Assembly (NCBI RefSeq): GCF_900091445.1
Contig: NZ_LT607733.1
Span: 6,103,001-6,167,000, forward strand
Source of the DNA: Micromonospora echinofusca
Lineage (GTDB): Bacteria > Actinomycetota > Actinomycetes > Mycobacteriales > Micromonosporaceae
Direction: 5' to 3'
DNA length: 64,000 nt
Positions 44,643-53,425 of this stretch are shown one piece after another. How positions within the stretch are numbered: position 1 is the stretch's first letter; each line of letters begins with the position of its first letter. The position numbers were made by a program, and so were the translations under genes. The notes beneath the pieces were generated by a model, which saw nothing but the letters and a program-made list of their open reading frames with translations, was not told the origin of the DNA and searched no databases.

Positions 44643-45432
44643 TCGAACCCCTCCAGTCGCCTACGCACGAAAGCGTTAGCCGCCGAAGGCGCCTTATGGG
44701 CCGCCTCACGCAGAGATTGTTGAGTCACCCGGTGCACCCTCGCAGCGAATCGCGCTCACGGTAGCACCCGCCCCCACACCACGGAACACTTCGCCCGCTG
44801 ATGCCAGCGAACCCTCAGCACCCTCCCCGGCACTCTGACGTCCGGTGTGGAGTCGGTGCGGGACAAGACATCCAACTATGTCCGCACAAGGCGGTGAAGA
44901 TGCGATAGCTGTTATCGGCCGAGTATCCTAGCCAAAATGGCTGGTCACCGGCCGGAATGACCGGCGGCAGCCCTCAGCCGCCTACCCGATGACCCCTGTC
45001 GCTACTTTGTGCTCCTTGACTGCAACGGGCAGGATCTGATAGAGGACCGACGGCATCACCTATATATTTGGCAACACCATCTATAGTTCTGGCGACATCA
45101 CCTATAGACGCAGCGACGCGCAGAACCAGCGCGCCTACGGCATGTCGGAACGATATCGCCCCGGCATCGTCGTCGGGGGACGACGACCGCCCGCCGGACG
45201 TGCGGCTGGCGATCACAGGCCGGCACGTGAGCGGCACTTTCCGTCTTCCACCACGGCGATGCCGGCAGTCGGAGACACGGCGGCATCGTCGCCCAGTCCC
45301 TTCCCGCCCGGCCATTCCCGCCCGCCCGCAACCCCACTCGACACACGTGCTCGCCCGGCCGCTTCGGCACCCGCACTCAGTAGACCGGCATCCGCAGGCC
45401 GCGTAATTGGTGGCCGGAGCGAGACAGGCTCC
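44643..45432. other. 790-base intergenic region upstream of the hybrid synthetase
   Basis: This spacer holds no convincing gene. It is AT-richer than its surroundings between 44870 and 45120. It contains a 13-base near-palindrome GATAGCTGTTATC at 44904-44916, a short inverted repeat AGCCAAAATGGCT near 44932, and three 21-bp tandem repeats at 45054-45116. The start of the hybrid synthetase (TTG 44642, leftward) and the stop of the solo KS (45433) flank it, so it likely carries the synthetase promoter and its regulatory sites. Confidence 0.6.
45054..45116. repeat. Three 21-bp tandem repeats in the promoter region
   Basis: The units 45054-45074, 45075-45095 and 45096-45116 each read approximately CATCACCTATAGNTNTGGCGA. 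The period of 21 bp is two turns of the helix, so a protein could bind all three copies on one face. The central CTATAG or CTATAT is rare in this GC-rich DNA. They lie about 410-475 bases upstream of the synthetase start. They are likely operator sites, with the binding protein unknown. Confidence 0.65.
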
Positions 45433-46647
45433 TCACAGCGAATTCCAGACCGATGTCCCCCTGGGCCGGGAGACGATTGCGTGAGCGTTCGTTCCGGAAA
45501 GACCGAACGCGCTGACGCCCACATTGTCGATCTTGTCAGGATGGTCGAACTCGCCGAATGCCGGCCGGATGTTGTGCTCTGCCCAGGGGATCAGCTCACT
45601 GGGTTGGCCCGTGCCCGTCCTGCCGGGTGGACGCTGATTCTCGAGGACCTCGATCGCGACCATCAGGGACAGCAGCCCTGATGCCGACTCAAGATGCCCG
45701 AATCGGGGCTTGTTGGATCCGATGAGCAGCGGGGATTTGCGGTCCGCAGTGCGATAGGCCGCCGCGAGTGCGGCGACTTCGATGGGATCCCCGAGCGGAG
45801 TCCCCGTCCCGTGCGCTTCGATGTAGTCGATCTCGGAGGCGTCGAGTCCGCTCATGCGTAGTGCGCGCTCGAGCACGTCGCGCTGTGCTTTGAGATTCGG
45901 GACGGTCAGGCCCGCGGTGCGGCCATCGTGGTTGACCGCGCAGTGCACCCGCCCGAGCGAACGCGCCCCGGAACCCTCGGGCGCGAGAACCACAGCCACG
46001 ACACCCTCACCAATGGTGAATCCGTCGGCCCTGGCGTCGAACGCCCGGCAACTGTTGGACGCCGAGAGCGCCCCTGTCACCGCGCGGATCATCTTTCCGA
46101 AATCGCTTCGCACCAGGTGGCTCGCGATGACGAGCGCGAGATCGGCGTCGCCGCTGACCAGCGCCATGATCCCGTGGCGGAGGGCGACGAGCCCGGAGGA
46201 GCACGTCGTGTCGACCTGCCAGCTGGGGCCGTGGAGGTCGAACGTGTAGGAGACGCGGCCCGCGGCCGCCCCACGGACATTGCCGATACCGAGATACGAC
46301 CGGTTCCTGTCGGCGATCTTGTCCACGTCGAGTGTGTGCACGAAGTCCGATTCGCTCATCCCGACGAACACGCCGGTCTGGCTGCCCGCAAGGTCCGTCG
46401 GGTGGATACCGGCGTCCTCCAGGGCGCGCTCGGCGCAGTCCAGGACCAGCAGGTGCTGCGGATCCATGACCCGGGCCTGACGTGGAGCGATCCGGAACCG
46501 AGCGAAGTCGGTCCGGAGTTCGTCGTCAGAGAAGGCGATGGCCCGGTCACCGTGGTCTTCGTCCTCGAACAGTGCCGCGCCGAAATCCGCCCGGCTCCGC
46601 ACGCCCCCAGGAAGGAACATCGACGCTCCGACGACGTGTACGTTCAT
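45433..46647 (-). CDS. Stand-alone ketosynthase
   Basis: The 404-aa protein is a full KS domain without other domains. It has WQVDTTCSSGLVALRHGIMA with the catalytic Cys, YIEAHGTGTPLGDPIE and IGSNKPRFGHLESASGLLSL with both His residues, and the closing VSAFGLSGTNAHAIV. ATG 46647 is supported by a GAGGGA ribosome site. The active-site motif TTCSSG differs from the TACSTA of the KS-ACP protein, so the two may have different substrates or chain lengths. No AT is fused. It lies 56 bases after the adenylation gene. Confidence 0.88.
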   Translation of the reverse strand: MNVHVVGASMFLPGGVRSRADFGAALFEDEDHGDRAIAFSDDELRTDFARFRIAPRQARVMDPQHLLVLDCAERALEDAGIHPTDLAGSQTGVFVGMSESDFVHTLDVDKIADRNRSYLGIGNVRGAAAGRVSYTFDLHGPSWQVDTTCSSGLVALRHGIMALVSGDADLALVIASHLVRSDFGKMIRAVTGALSASNSCRAFDARADGFTIGEGVVAVVLAPEGSGARSLGRVHCAVNHDGRTAGLTVPNLKAQRDVLERALRMSGLDASEIDYIEAHGTGTPLGDPIEVAALAAAYRTADRKSPLLIGSNKPRFGHLESASGLLSLMVAIEVLENQRPPGRTGTGQPSELIPWAEHNIRPAFGEFDHPDKIDNVGVSAFGLSGTNAHAIVSRPRGTSVWNSL

Positions 46648-46703
46648 GCTTTCCCTCTCTACCGTCACCCCCGGCCGACCGGGACACCGACCCGAACGCC
46701 GTC

Positions 46704-48272
46704 CTAGTTGACGCCGCGCCTGATCGGTATCGCAGAACTGACTCGGTCACTCGCGAGCGCGAGTCTGGTCGCGTCCAGCTTTCCACTCAGCGTCAGCGGA
46801 ATATGCTCGAGCACGGTGAAGACTCGCGGTATCGCCGATACCGGCAGTTCTTCCCGAAGGTGGCTCCGCAACGACTTCGTATCCGGCGGGCTGGCCGGAT
46901 CTGCCGGGATGACGTACGCGCTGAGACCTGTGCCGTTGTCGTGGACGACCACGGCGTTACGCACATCCGGGCATCGCCGCAGCGCGGCCTCGACCTCGCC
47001 GAGTTCGATTCGCTGACCGTGAATCTTGACCTGGCGATCGTTACGCCCGAGAAACTCGATGTCGCCACTGGCGAGCCGGCGAACCGTGTCACCGGTTCGA
47101 TATGCGATCGCGGGTCGCGCGCCGGCGGTAGACGATCCGAGCCACGACGGGAGCGGCACGAAGCGCGCACGGGTGGCGTCCCGTGACCCCAGATAGCCCA
47201 GGGCCACGCATTCTCCCCAGACCAGGAGTTCCCCTGTTTCACCCGGACGCACCGCGCGGAGGTCCTCGCCCACTACTTCGACCGACACTCCGTCGATCGG
47301 TTTTCCGAGCGGAACGTGAGCGCTCGAGCGATGCTCCTCTCGGCGTGGATCGACCGCGTAGGTCAGCACCCCGATCGTCGTTTCGGACGGGCCGTAGTGA
47401 TTGAGCACTTCGCACGTGCCATCCTGCGCCACCTGGTCGACGAGATCCCAGCTCAGAGGCTCTCCACCGAAGATCATGAGCTTGCGGGGGAGAACATCGC
47501 GGGCACCGTGGTCAAGATGCACCGAAATGTGCGACGCCGTCGACTTGAGCACGTCAACCGAGTGCGCACGCATGTAGCTTCCGAATGCCAGCGGGTCCAT
47601 CATGGTGGGCTTGTCCACGAGATGCACCGTGTCGCCCGAGACCAATGCCGGAAAGATCGCCGTGTGGCCCAGATCGGTCGCAAAACTGGTCACGCTGGCG
47701 CACGACAACGGAGCGCCTACCGATCTGACCTGATCCAGCACGGAGGAAAGGAACTGCGAGTAGTTGTTGAGGGCACGGTGCGGAACAGCTACCGACTTGG
47801 GCGCACCTGTCGTCCCGGAGGTGAAGACGATGTAGGCGGCATCATCGACGTCGGGCGAGGCCAGCTCAGGGCCGGGGCCCGTGTCCTCGACGGTCGAGAT
47901 GCGCAACGTCGGAACGCCTTCGGCAGCGTACGCCGCATTCGCCTCCCCCTCTACGACGAGCCACGTCGCGAGGGAAGCGCGAATTTGTGCTCGACGACGT
48001 TCAGGCGCCTCGTCAACATCGACGATCGCGAACGGTGCCCCGATCCACATCGCCGCGAGCGCCGTGATGATCTGGGGAGTTCCACGACGGAGCGCGATGG
48101 CTGTGATATCACCATCGAGCACTCCGCAACGCTGCATCTCGCCCGCTGCGGCTGCCACGCGCCGGACGAGCGCGCTGTAGGTCAGCGTCCCATCTTCCGC
48201 CACCAGCGCGGCACGCTGGGGATACAGCTGAGCATTCTGCACCAGCGACCGCATGATCCAACTCATCGTCAT
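46704..48272 (-). CDS. Stand-alone NRPS-type adenylation domain
   Basis: This 522-aa enzyme carries the adenylation motifs YIVFTSGTTGAPKSVAVPHR (A3), NHYGPSETTIGVL (A5), AYRTGDTVRRLASGDIEFLGR (A7-A8), QVKIHGQRIELGEVE and LTLSGKLD (A10 with Lys), so it activates an amino acid or related acid. There is no attached PCP, so it must load a carrier protein in trans, such as the PCP of the hybrid synthetase or the KS-ACP. The sequence SFATDLGHTAIFPALVSGD replaces the usual A4 motif, so a substrate cannot be predicted from its specificity code by eye. Start ATG 48272 or 48266. Confidence 0.88.
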   Translation of the reverse strand: MTMSWIMRSLVQNAQLYPQRAALVAEDGTLTYSALVRRVAAAAGEMQRCGVLDGDITAIALRRGTPQIITALAAMWIGAPFAIVDVDEAPERRRAQIRASLATWLVVEGEANAAYAAEGVPTLRISTVEDTGPGPELASPDVDDAAYIVFTSGTTGAPKSVAVPHRALNNYSQFLSSVLDQVRSVGAPLSCASVTSFATDLGHTAIFPALVSGDTVHLVDKPTMMDPLAFGSYMRAHSVDVLKSTASHISVHLDHGARDVLPRKLMIFGGEPLSWDLVDQVAQDGTCEVLNHYGPSETTIGVLTYAVDPRREEHRSSAHVPLGKPIDGVSVEVVGEDLRAVRPGETGELLVWGECVALGYLGSRDATRARFVPLPSWLGSSTAGARPAIAYRTGDTVRRLASGDIEFLGRNDRQVKIHGQRIELGEVEAALRRCPDVRNAVVVHDNGTGLSAYVIPADPASPPDTKSLRSHLREELPVSAIPRVFTVLEHIPLTLSGKLDATRLALASDRVSSAIPIRRGVN

Positions 48273-48273
48273 G

Positions 48274-48304
48274 AACCTACCGGTGAATCGGGCGCTCCTG
48301 TCAA
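48274..48304 (-). promoter_or_regulatory. Putative promoter of the adenylation-KS genes
   Basis: On the minus strand, TTGACA at 48304-48299 is a perfect -35 box, and TAGGTT at 48279-48274 is a plausible -10 box, with a 19-base spacer. Transcription would start next to the start codon, ATG 48266 being most suitable, giving a leaderless message. The spacer is slightly long, so this is a moderate call. Confidence 0.4.
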
Positions 48305-48480
48305 GGAAGACGACGCCACCACCACCGCCCCGGCCTGTCGGACAGGATGTCGGTCCTACCCGAGCGGGAAAGCCCAGCGGCAGTGAAGAAGGACCCTGCT
48401 GCTGCTCGGCGGACAGCCGACTCCGGTCGATCTGAGGTCCGCACCAATGACGGTCGAGGTCAAGGTCGCGATTGTGACCG

Positions 48481-48783
48481 TCAAGGGCGGGGCGAGTGGC
48501 GGACCCAGCTCTTCTGCCCGCCCCGGCGGCGGCCGGCGGAGGCGGCCAGACAGCGTGGGCAGATCCGGCCGACCGGATCCGCCCCGGTGAGCACGTCCGT
48601 CGAGGTGTACTCGAACCGCACGTGCGGGAAGCGGCGCAGCCGGGTCCGGCTGAGCGGCAGCCCGCAGACGGTCTGGTTCTGCCCCGGCAGCCAGGCGTGC
48701 ACCTCGCCGGCCGGTTCCCGTACGCCTTCGGGGCCCGTCTCCTCGCCGGAGGCCGCCACGGCCGGGGTGCTGCTCATCCTCAT
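48481..48783 (-). CDS. Small Cys-containing hypothetical protein
   Basis: This 100-aa protein has the pattern VHAWLPGQNQTVCGLPLSRT, then RFPHVRFEYTSTDV and ICPRCLAASAGRRRGGQKSW. The single Cys in TVCG and the CPRC pair could form a small zinc site (Cys, Cys-x-x-Cys). Similar proteins of about 100 aa are widespread in actinobacteria with no assigned function, as far as I recall. It starts at ATG 48783 in the opposite direction to nothing: it reads leftward like its neighbours. Function unknown. Confidence 0.65.
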   Translation of the reverse strand: MRMSSTPAVAASGEETGPEGVREPAGEVHAWLPGQNQTVCGLPLSRTRLRRFPHVRFEYTSTDVLTGADPVGRICPRCLAASAGRRRGGQKSWVRHSPRP

Positions 48784-48915
48784 CCGGACACCATTCCCCG
48801 ACGCCGACCGCCCATGCCTGCCGCCTCGGCCGCGCGGTCGGCCGGGTGCTCCGCGAGCCGCCCTTGCGGGGCCCGACCCGCGAGCCGCCGTGGCGGCGGC
48901 CCGGCGCGGCGTCGC

Positions 48916-49407
48916 TCAGCCCCGCCCGGCCAGCAGGGCGGCGATCAGGCAGGCGAACGCGGCCACCGAGGAGATCGTGCGGACGATGTTCCCGCGCACC
49001 CAGGTCGCCTCGAACCAGGCCCGCACCTCGCTCAGGTCGGCGACCCGGTCCACTGGACCGGCGGCCTCCAGCCGGTTGTTGAGCGGCACGTTGAGGCCGA
49101 CGGTGACGCCGAAGGTGACCAGATGGCAGGCCAGCGCGGCGACGGTCCAGAGCAGGACCGGCCCGCCCCGGGTGAGATGGGTGGCGACGGCTGCGGCGAG
49201 CAGTGGCAGCGCGCCGAGGAAGGCACTCAGGAACCAGCCGTTGAGAATCTTCCGGTTGATCGATTGCATGGTGCCGACCAGCGTCCGGTCGTCGGTGGCG
49301 GCCAGCCCCGGCATCACCGCGCAGGTGAACGCGAAGAACAGCCCCGCCACCAGCCCGGTCGTCAGGGTCGCCCCGGCCAGAGCGGCGGTACGGATCGTCT
49401 CGGTCAT
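48916..49407 (-). CDS. DUF1772-family membrane protein
   Basis: This 163-aa protein has four hydrophobic helices: TLTTGLVAGLFFAFTCAVMP, LSAFLGALPLLAAAVATHL, LLWTVAALACHLVTFGVTVG and SSVAAFACLIAALLAGR. The motif NRKILNGWFLSAF and the following VPLNNRLE are characteristic of DUF1772, a family whose fungal relatives include anthrone oxygenases. The bacterial role is unknown. It stands alone: the upstream gene is 113 bases away and reads in the same direction. Confidence 0.8.
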   Translation of the reverse strand: MTETIRTAALAGATLTTGLVAGLFFAFTCAVMPGLAATDDRTLVGTMQSINRKILNGWFLSAFLGALPLLAAAVATHLTRGGPVLLWTVAALACHLVTFGVTVGLNVPLNNRLEAAGPVDRVADLSEVRAWFEATWVRGNIVRTISSVAAFACLIAALLAGRG

Positions 49408-49520
49408 GGGTGGTGGCCCTTCCCCGTCGTCGTTCCACCAGTCAACCGGACGTCACCCCTCCCACCCACGACCGCGCCGCCCCGCACCCCTCACCCGCTC
49501 CTCACTCGGCGACACCCACG

Positions 49521-50606
49521 TCACGTTTGGTGGTGGGTCTCCAGCCTCGAACTGATCGTCGTGAAACCCCCGCCGTCCCGGGCGGCGGCGGCGATGGCCG
49601 TGAGCACCTCGAGGACGTGGAGCCCCCGTGTCGCCGAGGCCAGCGCGGGCTGCCCCGCCAGGATGGCCCTGGCCATCTCGACCAGGCCCATCCCCATGAA
49701 TCCGTCGGAGTCGCGTGGGCCGGGGAGCACCTCGACGAAGTCGGTGCTGCCCGCTGCCGTGAGCAGCACGGGGCCGCCCCACGAGTTGGCCTGCGCCGCG
49801 ACGATCGTGCCCTCGGTGCCGTGGATCTCGAGGTGCGGCGTACGCGTCGCCACGACGTCGAAGCTGGTCACCAGCATGCCCGTGGCCCCGCTGGCGAACT
49901 CCAGGACGCTGTTGACGTGGGTGGGCGTCTGCACGCTGAAGGTCGACCCCGCGCGGGGTCCGGCCAACACGACCCGCTCGGTACGCGCGGTCGCGCCCAG
50001 CGCCCCCACCCGGACGATGGACCCCATGAGTTCGGTCAGGACGGTGAGGTAGTACGGACCGATGTCGAACAGGGGCCCGGCACCCTCCTGGTAGAGGAAC
50101 TCCGGCTCGGGGTGGAACCGTTCCGGCCCGGCGTTCATCATGGCGGCGTTCACCGAGGTCGGGGTGCCGATCGCGCCTTCGGCGAGCAGTGCGGCGCAGG
50201 TCTGCGCCCCGACGCCCAGGAAGGTGTCCGGAGCGGTGCCGACCTGCAACGACCGCGCCCGGGCGGCCTCGACGATCCGGTGACCGTCGGCCATGGTGGT
50301 CGCCAGGGGTTTCTCCGTGTAGACGTGCTTGCCGTGCTCCAGGGCCCGCAGGGTCACCTCGGCGTGCGCCCTGGGTGGGGTCAGGTTGAGGACCAGGTCG
50401 ATCTCCGGATGGGCCAACAGGTCGGCTACCGGGTGCACCTCCGGCACCGCGTGGGCAGCGCCGAGCGCCCGCGCGCGCGCCGGGTCGGCGTCGGCGCAGG
50501 CGACGACGGTGACCGCCGGTTCCCCGGCGACGTTGGCCAGGTAGCGGGAACTGACGTTCCCGCACCCCACGACCCCCACCCGCACCGACGCTCCGATACC
50601 GACCAT
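49521..50606 (-). CDS. Gfo/Idh/MocA-family oxidoreductase
   Basis: The 361-aa protein has a dinucleotide-binding motif VGVVGCGNVSSRYLANVAG at about residues 10-28 and the family motif EKPLATTMADGHRIVEAARA (EKP, about residue 97). The C-terminal domain is the usual alpha/beta barrel-like substrate part with GAGPLFDIGPYYL (about residue 175), containing the catalytic-side Asp. Such enzymes oxidise or reduce sugars, inositols or amino sugars with NAD(P). It is the last gene of the uptake operon and follows its paralogue by one base. Confidence 0.88.
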   Translation of the reverse strand: MVGIGASVRVGVVGCGNVSSRYLANVAGEPAVTVVACADADPARARALGAAHAVPEVHPVADLLAHPEIDLVLNLTPPRAHAEVTLRALEHGKHVYTEKPLATTMADGHRIVEAARARSLQVGTAPDTFLGVGAQTCAALLAEGAIGTPTSVNAAMMNAGPERFHPEPEFLYQEGAGPLFDIGPYYLTVLTELMGSIVRVGALGATARTERVVLAGPRAGSTFSVQTPTHVNSVLEFASGATGMLVTSFDVVATRTPHLEIHGTEGTIVAAQANSWGGPVLLTAAGSTDFVEVLPGPRDSDGFMGMGLVEMARAILAGQPALASATRGLHVLEVLTAIAAAARDGGGFTTISSRLETHHQT

Positions 50607-50607
50607 G

Positions 50608-51669
50608 TCACGAGAGCCTGATCTCGTGGCCGGCCCGCGCCGACTCGTAGATCCCGTCGAGCATGCGCATTATCTCCGTACCGTGGGAGACGGGTGCCAC
50701 CTGCTCGGCCTCGCCCAGGCACAGCGCGACGAAGTGCGCGATCTCGTTGGCGAACCCCTCCGCGAAGTCGAAGCTGAGGTGGTCGATCTGTGGCCCCACG
50801 TTGAGGACGGTGTCGTGCATCTCGGTGGCGATCCGCAGCTGGGGTTCGAGTTCCGCGCCACCGCGCTCGCCGAACACCGCCACTTCGAGGCGGTCCTCGA
50901 GCGCGTGCAGGGAGTAGCTGGTCTCCAGCGTCAGGGACGCCCCGTTGTCGAACCGGATGAAGGCCGCGGCGAAGTCCTCGACGTCGCTCCGGGTCGGGTC
51001 GTAGTCCGCGACCTTGTACCGCGACAACGACGTGACGTTCGCCCGGTTGCCCAGCCGGGCGTGGGTGACCGCGCTGACCGTGACGGCCCTGGGGGTGCCC
51101 ATGAAGTACCAGCAGAGGTCCAGGACGTGCACGCCGATGTCGATGAGCGGTCCCCCGCCGGACCGCTTGTGGTCCGCGAACCACCCACCGGGGTTGCCGA
51201 GTCGTCGGATGTTGGTCGCGCGGGCGTGGTAGACGTCGCCCAGCAGCCCGCTGTCCACGAACGACTTGAGGACCTTGGCGTTCGCGCCGAACCGCCGGAC
51301 GAAGCCGACCTCCAGGTGCCTGCCACTGCGCTCGACGGCCTCGACGAGCGCCTCGGTCTCACCGGCCGTACGACTCAGGGGCTTCTCCACCAGGACGTGC
51401 TTGCCGGCGTCGAGCGCCGCCGTGGCGATCTCCGCGTGGCTGTCGTTCCACGTGCAGATGCTCACCGCGTCGATCTCGGGGTCGGCGAGCAGGCTGTCGA
51501 GCGTCGGGTGCACGCGGGTCACGCCGAAGGTCTCGGCCTTCTGCGCGCTCCGCTCGTGGTTGACGTCGAACACCCCGACGAGGTGGACGTCCGGGTTGGC
51601 GGCGTACGCGCCCAGGTGCATCTCCGCGATGCTCCCGACGCCGATCACGCCCACGCCGAGCCGGCTCAC
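50608..51669 (-). CDS. Gfo/Idh/MocA-family oxidoreductase (paralogue)
   Basis: This 353-aa protein begins LGVGVIGVGSIAEMHLGAYA with the nucleotide-binding loop, has VEKPLSRTAGETEALVEAVE near residue 95 and GGGPLIDIGVHVLDLCWYFM near residue 170, again the EKP and the Asp-Ile-Gly-x-His motif of the family; the latter His is a catalytic candidate. GTG 51669 is the start because it overlaps the isomerase stop by four bases. With its neighbour it likely carries out a two-step oxidation and reduction at a sugar carbon. Confidence 0.88.
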   Translation of the reverse strand: MSRLGVGVIGVGSIAEMHLGAYAANPDVHLVGVFDVNHERSAQKAETFGVTRVHPTLDSLLADPEIDAVSICTWNDSHAEIATAALDAGKHVLVEKPLSRTAGETEALVEAVERSGRHLEVGFVRRFGANAKVLKSFVDSGLLGDVYHARATNIRRLGNPGGWFADHKRSGGGPLIDIGVHVLDLCWYFMGTPRAVTVSAVTHARLGNRANVTSLSRYKVADYDPTRSDVEDFAAAFIRFDNGASLTLETSYSLHALEDRLEVAVFGERGGAELEPQLRIATEMHDTVLNVGPQIDHLSFDFAEGFANEIAHFVALCLGEAEQVAPVSHGTEIMRMLDGIYESARAGHEIRLS

Positions 51670-52553
51670 TTGGCCGCCTCCGCTTCGGCGAAGAGCCGCT
51701 TCGCGTTGGCGAGACCGATCGGGTTGGCCATCAGGCACTCCTCGATGCCCTCGAACTCGATGGACACGAAGCCGTCGTAGCCGGCGTCGACGATGCCCCG
51801 CACGATCCTGCGCATGTCGAGGTCGCCGTAGCCGACGATGGAGCCGAGCAGGTAGGTGCCGCCCGGGGTGTGGTGCCAGCCGTCGCCCGGGTACTGCGAG
51901 CGGACGTAGAAGTCCTTCAGGTGCACGATGCTGGCGTACGGGGCGTTCTCGGCGACCGACACCACCGGGTTGTCGTCCACCGACATGAAGTTGCCGACGT
52001 CGAGGGTCGTCTTGAAGTTCGGCTCGTCGACGAGGTGGATGAGCCGGCGTACGCGCTCACCGCCGTTCATCAGCAGCCCGTGGTTCTCCACGCTGGTGGT
52101 GATGCCGTACGGGGCGGCGTACCGGGCGATCTCCTTGCACGCCTCCACCATGCGGGGCAGCAGCGCCTCGAACTCGGCGACGTCCTTGGCCCGGTGGGCC
52201 CACTTGGCGACGTCGTGGCGGAAGAGGGTGATGTCCAGCGCGGCCGCCACCTCGATGTGCCGCTTGACCCGCGCCATGTTCTTCGCCGCGTCCTCGCCGA
52301 GGAGGTCGGCCGGGACGACGAGGTTGGACAGGGTGACGCCCTGGTCGGCCGCGCGGGTCTTGATCTCCTGGACGAATCCGGGGTCCTGGTCGAGGGTGGA
52401 GGTGTCGTTGGAGATCTCCGGGGAGAGCGACACCGTCGCGATCTCCATGTGGGTGGCGTCGCTGGCACCGATCCAGTCGATGACCTCGAGGAGGCTCATC
52501 CGGCCGGTGCGCAGGTGCTGGTAGAAGGAATAGGAGCTGAAGCCGAACTGCAC
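51666..52553 (-). CDS. Xylose isomerase-like TIM-barrel sugar isomerase/epimerase
   Basis: The 295-aa protein has the xylose-isomerase-like TIM-barrel pattern: FGFSSYSFYQHLRTG at the N-terminus, a metal-binding Glu in TTSVENHGLLMNGG (about residue 150), Asp in FKTTLDVGNFMSVDDN (about 185), His in ASIVHLKDFYV (about 212), and Glu in GYDGFVSIEFEGIEECL near the end. These are the expected metal ligands. It isomerises or epimerises a sugar or its 3-keto derivative. The GTG start lies 30 bases after the oppF-like gene. Confidence 0.85.
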   Translation of the reverse strand: MQFGFSSYSFYQHLRTGRMSLLEVIDWIGASDATHMEIATVSLSPEISNDTSTLDQDPGFVQEIKTRAADQGVTLSNLVVPADLLGEDAAKNMARVKRHIEVAAALDITLFRHDVAKWAHRAKDVAEFEALLPRMVEACKEIARYAAPYGITTSVENHGLLMNGGERVRRLIHLVDEPNFKTTLDVGNFMSVDDNPVVSVAENAPYASIVHLKDFYVRSQYPGDGWHHTPGGTYLLGSIVGYGDLDMRRIVRGIVDAGYDGFVSIEFEGIEECLMANPIGLANAKRLFAEAEAAK

Positions 52554-52582
52554 GGGTACTTCCTTCGGTCGGGTTGGAGGGG

Positions 52583-53425
52583 TCAGGAGGAGAGCGCGGC
52601 GTACTGGCGGCGTCGTTCCGCCTGGCGTGCCGGGTCAGGGATGGGCGACGCCATGAGCAGCCGATTCGTGTACGCATGGCGCGGTCGCGACGTGACGGTG
52701 TCACCGTCACCGGTCTCCACGATGCGGCCCTTGAGCATGACCGCGACCCGGTGGCAGATGTAGCGGACCACCGACAGGTCGTGGGAGATGAAGAGGTACG
52801 CGACGCCGGTCTGCTCCTGGATGTCGATGAGCAGGTCGAGGATGCGTGCCTGGGTGGAGAGGTCGAGGGCGCTCACCGGCTCGTCGCAGACGATGAGTCG
52901 GGGCTTCAGCGCGAGGGCGCGGGCGATGGCGATCCGCTGCCGTTGCCCGCCGGAGAACTCGCGCGGGTACCGTCGTCCGGCGTCGGCTTCCAGGCCGATC
53001 TGGCCCAGCAGCTGACCGATCCGCGCGGAGGCTTCGGCCCCGGGCACCCCCTGCGCCCTGAGCGGCTCGGCGAGGATGCTCTCGACGGACATCGCCGGAT
53101 TGAGCGACGAGTACGGGTCCTGGAAGACGACCTGGATGTCCCGGCTCAGGGCCCGGCGGGCGCGTCGGTTCGCCCGGGTGATGTCGGCCCCGTCGAACGT
53201 GACCGTGCCGGCGCTGATCGGGGCGAGCCCCAGGAGCGCCCGGCCCAGGGTCGTCTTTCCCGAGCCGGACTCGCCGACCAGGCCGACCGTCTCTCCCGCC
53301 CGGATCTGCATCGAGACGTCGTGCAGCGCGTGGAAGGACGGACTGCGCCATCGGGACCCGCGATAGACGACGTTGACGTCGCGGACGTCGAGCAGTGGGG
53401 CGCCGGAATTGTCGCGGGTGCTCAT
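52583..53425 (-). CDS. Oligopeptide/oligosaccharide ABC transporter ATPase (OppF-like)
   Basis: This 280-aa ATPase has Walker A GLVGESGSGKTTLGRALLGL (about 49-68), Q-loop VFQDPYSSLNPAMSV, signature EFSGGQRQRIAIARAL, Walker B LIVCDEPVSALD and H-loop ISHDLSVVR. A C-terminal extension ending QYAALSS is short for OppF. It is one of the two ATPase halves of the Opp-type transporter; the other is fused to the permease. The start overlaps the fusion gene stop by four bases. Confidence 0.9.
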   Translation of the reverse strand: MSTRDNSGAPLLDVRDVNVVYRGSRWRSPSFHALHDVSMQIRAGETVGLVGESGSGKTTLGRALLGLAPISAGTVTFDGADITRANRRARRALSRDIQVVFQDPYSSLNPAMSVESILAEPLRAQGVPGAEASARIGQLLGQIGLEADAGRRYPREFSGGQRQRIAIARALALKPRLIVCDEPVSALDLSTQARILDLLIDIQEQTGVAYLFISHDLSVVRYICHRVAVMLKGRIVETGDGDTVTSRPRHAYTNRLLMASPIPDPARQAERRRQYAALSS

